NCBI GenBank assembly: GCA_024276295.1
Contig: JAJRXN010000165.1
Coordinates: 1 to 9,737, forward strand
Length of the DNA: 9,737 nt
Origin: Acidobacteriota bacterium
Lineage (GTDB): Bacteria > Acidobacteriota > Polarisedimenticolia > J045
Direction: 5' to 3'
Of the stretch, positions 5,999 to 9,737 are shown piece after piece (positions within the stretch are counted from its first letter, which is position 1; every line of letters starts with the position of its first letter). A program made the translations under genes and the position numbers. Below the pieces are notes generated by a model. It worked only from the letters and a program-made list of their open reading frames with translations. It had not been told where the DNA came from and made no database searches.

Positions 5999-6433
5999 CT
6001 ACTTCGAGACCAGTGCCGGGCAGCGGCAGCGGCGGATGACCTTCTCGGTGACCGATCCGATCAGCAGGTGCGCCGCGCCGGTCCGGCCGTGCGTCGCGAT
6101 CACGATCAGATCGGCGGGCAGATCGTCGGCGACGCGGATGATCTCGTCGTGCGGAATGCCGAACTCGATCCGGAACTCGACGTCGAGACCGGCCCGCTCG
6201 TGCTCCGGGAAGAAGTCCGGCAGGGCGTCCTCGGCGCGGCGCTGCAGCGCCTCGGAGATCTCGTCGTACTGGAATCCGGCCACGTCAGGAAGCAGCGCCG
6301 GCAGCGCGTCGACGACGACGTGCAGCACGACCAGCCGGGCGCCGCACTCCCGGGCCAGGTCGCGCGCCAGCAGCACGCCGCGCCGCGAATGGTCGGAAAA
6401 GTCCGTCGGAGCGAGGATGATCTTCCAGTCCAT
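5999..6433 (-). CDS. Universal stress protein (UspA family)
   Basis: 144 residues, the normal size for a single-domain cytoplasmic USP. These small alpha/beta proteins often bind ATP and respond to starvation, hypoxia or other stress. Seen: beta-1 WKIILAPTDFSDHS (3-16) with Asp11 in the nucleotide position, and the C-terminal ATP loop ATHGRTGAAHLLIGSV (113-128). That loop is the G-2x-G-9x-G(S/T) motif with Ala in place of the first Gly, a common variant. The ending VIRRCRCPALV (132-142) is typical. Two ATGs are possible. The one at 6433 is preferred because GAGG lies six bases before it, against three for the ATG at 6436. The start overlaps the stop of the CBS gene, so the two are probably co-translated. 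The stop is TAG. The gap to the next gene downstream is 55 bases. Confidence 0.95.
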   Translation of the reverse strand: MDWKIILAPTDFSDHSRRGVLLARDLARECGARLVVLHVVVDALPALLPDVAGFQYDEISEALQRRAEDALPDFFPEHERAGLDVEFRIEFGIPHDEIIRVADDLPADLIVIATHGRTGAAHLLIGSVTEKVIRRCRCPALVSK

Positions 6434-6906
6434 CATCCACCTCGTCGCGCCACGACCCCCGGAAGCAGCCGCAGCAGGTCCATCGCCGAGACGATCCCGC
6501 ACACGTGAAGCTGCTCGTCGACCACGATCAGCCGGTGGATCCGGTGCCGGAGCATCCGCTCCGCCGCCTCGGCCGCACTGGCGGTCTCGCGGATCGCGTG
6601 CACGAGCGGCGTCATCACCTCGCCGACCGTCGCCGTGCGGATGTCGCTGATCCGCAGGTTCCTCACCCCTTCGGGGTCCGGCATCTCGGGCGCCTGGTAG
6701 AAGCTGGCCCCGTCGATGGCGTTGTTGAAGTGCCATGCCAGCAGGTCGGTCTGGCTGATCACGCCGACGAGCCGCCCCTCGGCGTCGACGACCGGCGTGC
6801 CGTGGATCTTCTTCTCGAGGAACAGGCGCTCGAGTTCGTGGATCTCGGTGTCCGTGGTGACGACCGCGACATCCCGCGTCATCAACTCGGAGACGGGCGT
6901 GTTCAT
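6433..6906 (-). CDS. Stand-alone CBS-domain pair protein
   Basis: 157 residues forming two CBS motifs (about 7-58 and 95-150), joined by a linker with FYQAPEMPDPEG (69-80). CBS pairs form Bateman modules that bind adenine nucleotides and act as energy or ligand sensors. Seen: VSELMTRDVAVVTTDT (5-20) and HGTPVVDAEGRLVGVISQTDLL (35-56), then VGEVMTPLVHAI (94-105) and HRLIVVDEQLHVCGIVSAMDLL (124-145). The start ATG has GGAGG seven bases upstream (6914-6918), the best ribosome site in the window; the frame is open to 7005, but upstream codons are in the leader. The stop overlaps the start of the USP gene, and CBS and USP modules are often paired or fused. A joint stress or energy-sensing unit is likely. 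The radical SAM gene ends 31 bases upstream. Confidence 0.95.
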   Translation of the reverse strand: MNTPVSELMTRDVAVVTTDTEIHELERLFLEKKIHGTPVVDAEGRLVGVISQTDLLAWHFNNAIDGASFYQAPEMPDPEGVRNLRISDIRTATVGEVMTPLVHAIRETASAAEAAERMLRHRIHRLIVVDEQLHVCGIVSAMDLLRLLPGVVARRGG

Positions 6907-6937
6907 CGCTGCTCCTCCCGCCGCGAGCACGGGACCA

Positions 6938-8227
6938 TCATACCGAAGCGGCGACCGCTGGACGGGATCCGCGACGCCGCTCCTCGTCCTTGCGGTGCAG
7001 CTCACGGTACAGCCGGTAGGAAAACACGCGCCGCATGGCGGCCATCTTCAGTTCGCGCAGCGCGTAGCGCCGGCGCACCCGCTTCGAGACCAGCCAGCGC
7101 GACTCCCACGGAAGCAGCACCAGCGAGACGTTGATGTTCGGCGCGACGTTGATCGGCAGTCCGTGCTGCATCGTCGCCTCGTACTGGGCCGCGAAGACCG
7201 GGATCATGTCCTCGGTCTTCGGCGCCGGCACGTCCTCGTAGTCGGTGTTCTTGAGCGGCCGGAACACGCAGACCGTCGGGATCGCACCGACCGACGCGAT
7301 CCACCAGATCGCACGCACCGACGATTCGGGCGGCTCGAGTCCGGCGATGATCTCGCCGTTGCTGACCCACGGCGCGCCGCGCAGCCCTCCGCCGCGCCGG
7401 CTGAGCTTCGCGCAGTAGGCGACGGCGTCGAGGTAGCGCTGCAGGCCGTAGCGGTCGGCCTTGCCGGGACAGACCTCGCGGAACCGCTCGGGATCGAAGA
7501 TCTCGAAGCAGAACGAGACCCGGTTGACGCCCATCTCCTGCAGCCTGTCGTAGCGCGACAGATCGGAGTGTGGCGGCGTCTGGATGCCGATCAGGCACCC
7601 CGTCGCCTCCTTGACCGCCTTGATGTACGGCTCGAGGATGTCGAGATACGTCTCGCCTTCGTAGTGGCCGGTGTTGAAGTCGACGTACGTGATGTCCGAT
7701 TCTGCGCGCGCGGCGACGGCGACCTCGACGACCTCGCGCACGCTCTTTTCGTCCGCGTCGTCGGCGCCGAGATTGAGCCCCACCGAACAGAAGCGGCAGT
7801 TCGTGCGCTCCGGCTTCTCGATCCAGTACTCGCAGACCCGGGCCGGATAGACGCCGAGATACGTCCCCTGCAGCGTGCCGACGGCGCTCATCGGCTTGCC
7901 GGTCGAGGTCTTCGCGTCGTACCACGCGGGGCGCGGTGCGAGCCGCACCGGCGCGACCGGCTCCCGTCCGCGGTCGATCCAGATCGAACCGTTCTCGCGG
8001 CGTCGGACGACGTACGGCGAATCGCGGACGAAGCCCTCGGTGACCGGGATGTTGGTCCACAGCCCGCCCGGCAGCACGACCTCGAGACCGCTGCCGAGCC
8101 CCGCGCGCGTGCGCAGGATCGGGCGGCCGCCTTCGTCGGTCACGCGCAGCGAGTCGTCGAGGTGTGCGCCCCGGCAGTACAGGTCGAGCTTGAGCAACGC
8201 CGGGTTGTTGCGAACGTCAGTGTCCAT
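6938..8227 (-). CDS. Radical SAM enzyme with atypical CX11CX2C motif
   Basis: 429 residues. Radical SAM enzymes bind a 4Fe-4S cluster through three Cys and cleave S-adenosylmethionine to start radical chemistry. The cluster Cys here are probably Cys132, Cys144 and Cys147 (VCEYWIEKP...NCRFCSVG), spaced CX11CX2C rather than CX3CX2C. Barrel features follow: YVDFNTGHYEG (181-191), GIQTPPHSD (214-222), GVNRVSFCFEIFDPERF (233-249), EVCPGKADRYGLQRYLDA (251-268), NGEIIAGLEPP (290-300) and PTVCVFRPLKNTD (317-329). The style recalls the MSMEG_0568-type family linked to the Nit1 nitrilase cluster, from memory and unverified; no nitrilase gene is seen here. An N-terminal domain of about 120 residues and a basic C-terminal tail (about 375-420) flank the barrel. 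The ATG has GGAG eight bases upstream. Substrate unknown. No small precursor peptide gene was seen nearby. Confidence 0.9.
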   Translation of the reverse strand: MDTDVRNNPALLKLDLYCRGAHLDDSLRVTDEGGRPILRTRAGLGSGLEVVLPGGLWTNIPVTEGFVRDSPYVVRRRENGSIWIDRGREPVAPVRLAPRPAWYDAKTSTGKPMSAVGTLQGTYLGVYPARVCEYWIEKPERTNCRFCSVGLNLGADDADEKSVREVVEVAVAARAESDITYVDFNTGHYEGETYLDILEPYIKAVKEATGCLIGIQTPPHSDLSRYDRLQEMGVNRVSFCFEIFDPERFREVCPGKADRYGLQRYLDAVAYCAKLSRRGGGLRGAPWVSNGEIIAGLEPPESSVRAIWWIASVGAIPTVCVFRPLKNTDYEDVPAPKTEDMIPVFAAQYEATMQHGLPINVAPNINVSLVLLPWESRWLVSKRVRRRYALRELKMAAMRRVFSYRLYRELHRKDEERRRGSRPAVAASV

Positions 8228-8280
8228 CGGCTGGTCTCCGGCCGCGTGCGGCGCGCCGGGAAACGCTGACGGCGCCGCTC

Positions 8281-8292
8281 GTTCGAACTATA
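8281..8292 (-). promoter_or_regulatory. Candidate -10 element and palindrome before the radical SAM gene
   Basis: TATAGT (8287-8292, minus strand; five of six matches to TATAAT) lies in the 110-base gap between greA and the radical SAM gene. It directly abuts the perfect 8-bp palindrome GTTCGAAC (8281-8288). No convincing -35 is present at the usual distance. The leader would be about 50 bases. Confidence 0.3.
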
Positions 8293-8337
8293 CGGCTATT
8301 CGCCCGCGGCGCAGCGCACCACCGCCGGAAGCGCCCC

Positions 8338-8817
8338 TCAGCCGACCAGGTCCTCGCGCTCGTGGATCGTTGCCAGACCGGTGATCTCGAACGAGCGCTC
8401 GCCGCCCGGCGTCTGGACGGTGATCTCGTCTCCGATCTTGCGTCCGGCGACGGCGCGACCGATCGGAGAGGAGATCGACAGCCTGCCCGCCGGCGGATCG
8501 CCGTCCTCGGCCAGCACGAGTTCGTAGGTGACCTCCTCTCCGGTGTCGAGATCCTCGAGGACCACCTGCGAGCCGAGCCCGGCACGATCCCGGGGAATCT
8601 GCGACATGTCGAGGCTCGAGAGCTGCGAGATCCGCTGCCGGAGCTGGCCGACGCGGGCCCGGACGTAGGACTGGCGCTCGAGCGCGGCGTGGTATTCCGC
8701 GTTCTCGCGCAGATCGCCCAGCGCGGTGGCCCGCTTGATCTCCTGCGGCAGCTCGTAGCGCAGCTCGCGCTCGAGCTGCTTGAGTTCCTGCTCCAGGCGT
8801 TCCCTGACGTGCTTCAT
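8338..8817 (-). CDS. greA: GreA-family transcription elongation factor
   Basis: 159 residues, the family's normal length. GreA enters the RNA polymerase secondary channel and stimulates cleavage of backtracked RNA. The N-terminal coiled coil (about 1-72) carries the tip GDLRENAEYHAALERQ (34-49), with the two acidic residues that help hold the catalytic Mg2+ (Asp35 and Glu38). The C-terminal FKBP-like domain (about 80-157) has LVLAEDGDPPAGRLSISSPIGRA-type sequence (100-122), then KIGDEITVQTPGG (127-139) and the ending FEITGLATIHE (143-153). The linker SQIPRDRAGLGS (72-83) differs from E. coli and resembles GreA variants I associate with Acidobacteriota. The ATG has GAGG nine bases upstream. 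A hairpin separates it from the lipoprotein gene, so it may start its own transcript, though no strong promoter was seen. Confidence 0.95.
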   Translation of the reverse strand: MKHVRERLEQELKQLERELRYELPQEIKRATALGDLRENAEYHAALERQSYVRARVGQLRQRISQLSSLDMSQIPRDRAGLGSQVVLEDLDTGEEVTYELVLAEDGDPPAGRLSISSPIGRAVAGRKIGDEITVQTPGGERSFEITGLATIHEREDLVG

Positions 8818-8896
8818 GGCGACGAACCTCTTTCTTCAGGGGGAAGTCTAGCCTGATCCATGGCCCGCCGCTCCGCACAGGCGGGCGCGGCCGGCC

Positions 8897-8920
8897 CGTC
8901 CCATGGACGGCCACGGGACG
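8897..8920 (-). terminator. Intergenic hairpin, possible U-less terminator
   Basis: On the minus-strand RNA, CGUCCCGUGG and CCAUGGGACG pair over ten positions around a CCGU loop, with one G-U wobble. On the plus strand the same position is an A-C mismatch, so the stem is better as minus-strand RNA, matching the direction of the genes. It lies 48 bases after the lipoprotein stop. No U-run follows, so it may be a weak terminator, an RNA-stabilising stem or part of the greA leader. Confidence 0.45.
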
Positions 8921-8968
8921 TCGAGTCGTGGTTCCTTGCGTCGGATTTCCGGTGGGCCGCTGCCGCGC

Positions 8969-9688
8969 TCAGGCGTTCTCGGGAGGCGCCGGCACCGGCC
9001 GCTTGCGCGGGGGCGGCATCGTGTCGAAGACGCCGAACTCGAGTTCCTCGATCCGCTCGCGGTGCTCCTCGAGCCACTGTTTCGTCGCCGGGTCGATCGC
9101 CGCCAGCGTCTCGTCGGGCTTCATCAGGGCGAACGGCGCGATGAACCGGAGCTGGTGCCGCACGGAAGCCAGCCGGTCGGCGAGCCGTTCGCGCTCCTGC
9201 CGCTTTTCCGGCGGGTTGTTCTCGAGATGCCGGGCGATGCTGACCTCGAGTTCCTGGAGCACGCGGGCGATGCGCTGCTCGGGGGGCGTCTCGCCGCGCA
9301 CGGCACGCAGCCAGCGACCGTAGACCAGGATCGTCAGCCGCTCGTAGTCGGAGAACGTCAGTTCGTTCTCCTTGAGCGCCGTCTCCAGGTCCTTGCGCAG
9401 CAACGTCGCGCCGAGCAGGGCCTTGCCGAGCACCGGCCGGGTGGCCGCCTCGCGCAGCGCGTACTGCGTCAGGCCGGTCTCGAACTTCCGGAAGCGCGGG
9501 GCGATCTGCTCCCGCACGGCGATGTACCGCTCGAGCACATCGGGCTGTTCCGGTCCCCACGCGACCTGCAGCAGGATCTCGCGCCGCGCGGTGTCGTCGT
9601 TCGGGAGGTTCTTCGCCCCCGCACCACCGCAGGCGACGGCCATTCCCGCCAGAAGCAGGAAGATCCCTGCGCGCATGACGTCCCGCAT
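8969..9688 (-). CDS. Hypothetical lipoprotein, alpha-helical
   Basis: 239 residues; I do not recognise a family. The N-terminus is a lipoprotein-type signal: MRDVMRAGIFLLLAGMAVAC, with AVAC before Gly-Gly, so Cys20 is the likely lipid-modified residue. Residues after it are Gly, Gly, Ala, which does not signal inner-membrane retention by the E. coli Asp+2 rule. The mature part is rich in charged helices (about 47-215), with coiled-coil-like stretches such as LRKDLETALKENEL (97-110), RHLENNPPEKRQERERLADR (153-172) and WLEEHRERIEELEF (205-218). It ends in a Pro-rich basic tail (225-237). The start at 9688 has GAGG eight bases upstream; the ATG at 9676 lacks a site. A hairpin follows before greA. 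It is probably a periplasm-facing envelope protein. Its function cannot be inferred. Confidence 0.75.
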   Translation of the reverse strand: MRDVMRAGIFLLLAGMAVACGGAGAKNLPNDDTARREILLQVAWGPEQPDVLERYIAVREQIAPRFRKFETGLTQYALREAATRPVLGKALLGATLLRKDLETALKENELTFSDYERLTILVYGRWLRAVRGETPPEQRIARVLQELEVSIARHLENNPPEKRQERERLADRLASVRHQLRFIAPFALMKPDETLAAIDPATKQWLEEHRERIEELEFGVFDTMPPPRKRPVPAPPENA

Positions 9689-9737
9689 CGTCCTGTCCTC
9701 TCCCCTGCTACGAAGCCGGCGCCGCGGCGGACGACGC

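Noticed and set aside
6907..7005. N-terminal extension of the CBS protein
   Set aside because: It would overlap the radical SAM coding end and bypass a strong GGAGG site correctly spaced before the ATG at 6906.
6716..8269. A 517-codon open frame on the plus strand
   Set aside because: It is antisense to the radical SAM and CBS genes. The translation is Arg/Asp/Val-rich without domains, a mirror of the real coding strand.
9708..9737. Tail of a further gene at the window end (ASSAAAPAS, then TAG)
   Set aside because: Only nine codons of low-complexity sequence are visible and the other minus-strand frames are also open, so the frame cannot be decided.

Overview
The window is about 9.7 kb of very GC-rich bacterial DNA in which every supported gene lies on the minus strand, so transcription runs from high to low coordinates. 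A LolB-like protein, a signal-peptide TPR protein and a transmembrane kinase with a long periplasmic part point to a diderm (Gram-negative type) bacterium using the MEP isoprenoid pathway. The GreA variant (IPRDRAGLGS linker) and the Hanks-type kinase suggest an Acidobacteriota- or Myxococcota/Deltaproteobacteria-like lineage. This assignment is inference from remembered sequence style, not a search result.

Layout in transcription order: a hypothetical lipoprotein (9688-8969); an intergenic hairpin (8897-8920); a GreA-family elongation factor (8817-8338); a radical SAM enzyme with an unusual CX11CX2C cysteine spacing (8227-6938); a two-CBS-domain protein (6906-6433) overlapping a universal stress protein (6433-5999); a membrane-anchored PDZ/S41 protein whose Ser/Lys catalytic dyad is replaced by Gly and Leu (5943-4708); a receptor-like Ser/Thr kinase (4621-3005); a secreted TPR protein interrupted by an in-frame TGA (2956-1526, continuing in the same frame to 977); a LolB-like protein (980-369); and the first 124 codons of ispE (372 to the window edge).

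The low-coordinate half (kinase, TPR, LolB-like, ispE) is tightly packed. An ATGA overlap joins TPR to LolB-like and a GTGA overlap joins LolB-like to ispE. The TPR-lolB-ispE order recalls the arrangement in Pseudomonas-type genomes, so this looks like a conserved outer-membrane lipoprotein/isoprenoid cluster with a kinase and a pseudoprotease placed upstream. A plausible theme is envelope surveillance: the kinase, the PDZ protein and the TPR protein all have parts predicted outside the cytoplasm. The high-coordinate half is a mix of stress and housekeeping functions (GreA, CBS, USP) plus an orphan radical SAM enzyme.

The points most worth checking are the in-frame TGA in the TPR gene, which is the only TGA stop here followed by C, the loss of the S41 dyad, and the radical SAM cysteine spacing. 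No mobile elements, CRISPR arrays, tRNAs or rRNAs were seen. No gene-free stretch exceeds about 150 bases.
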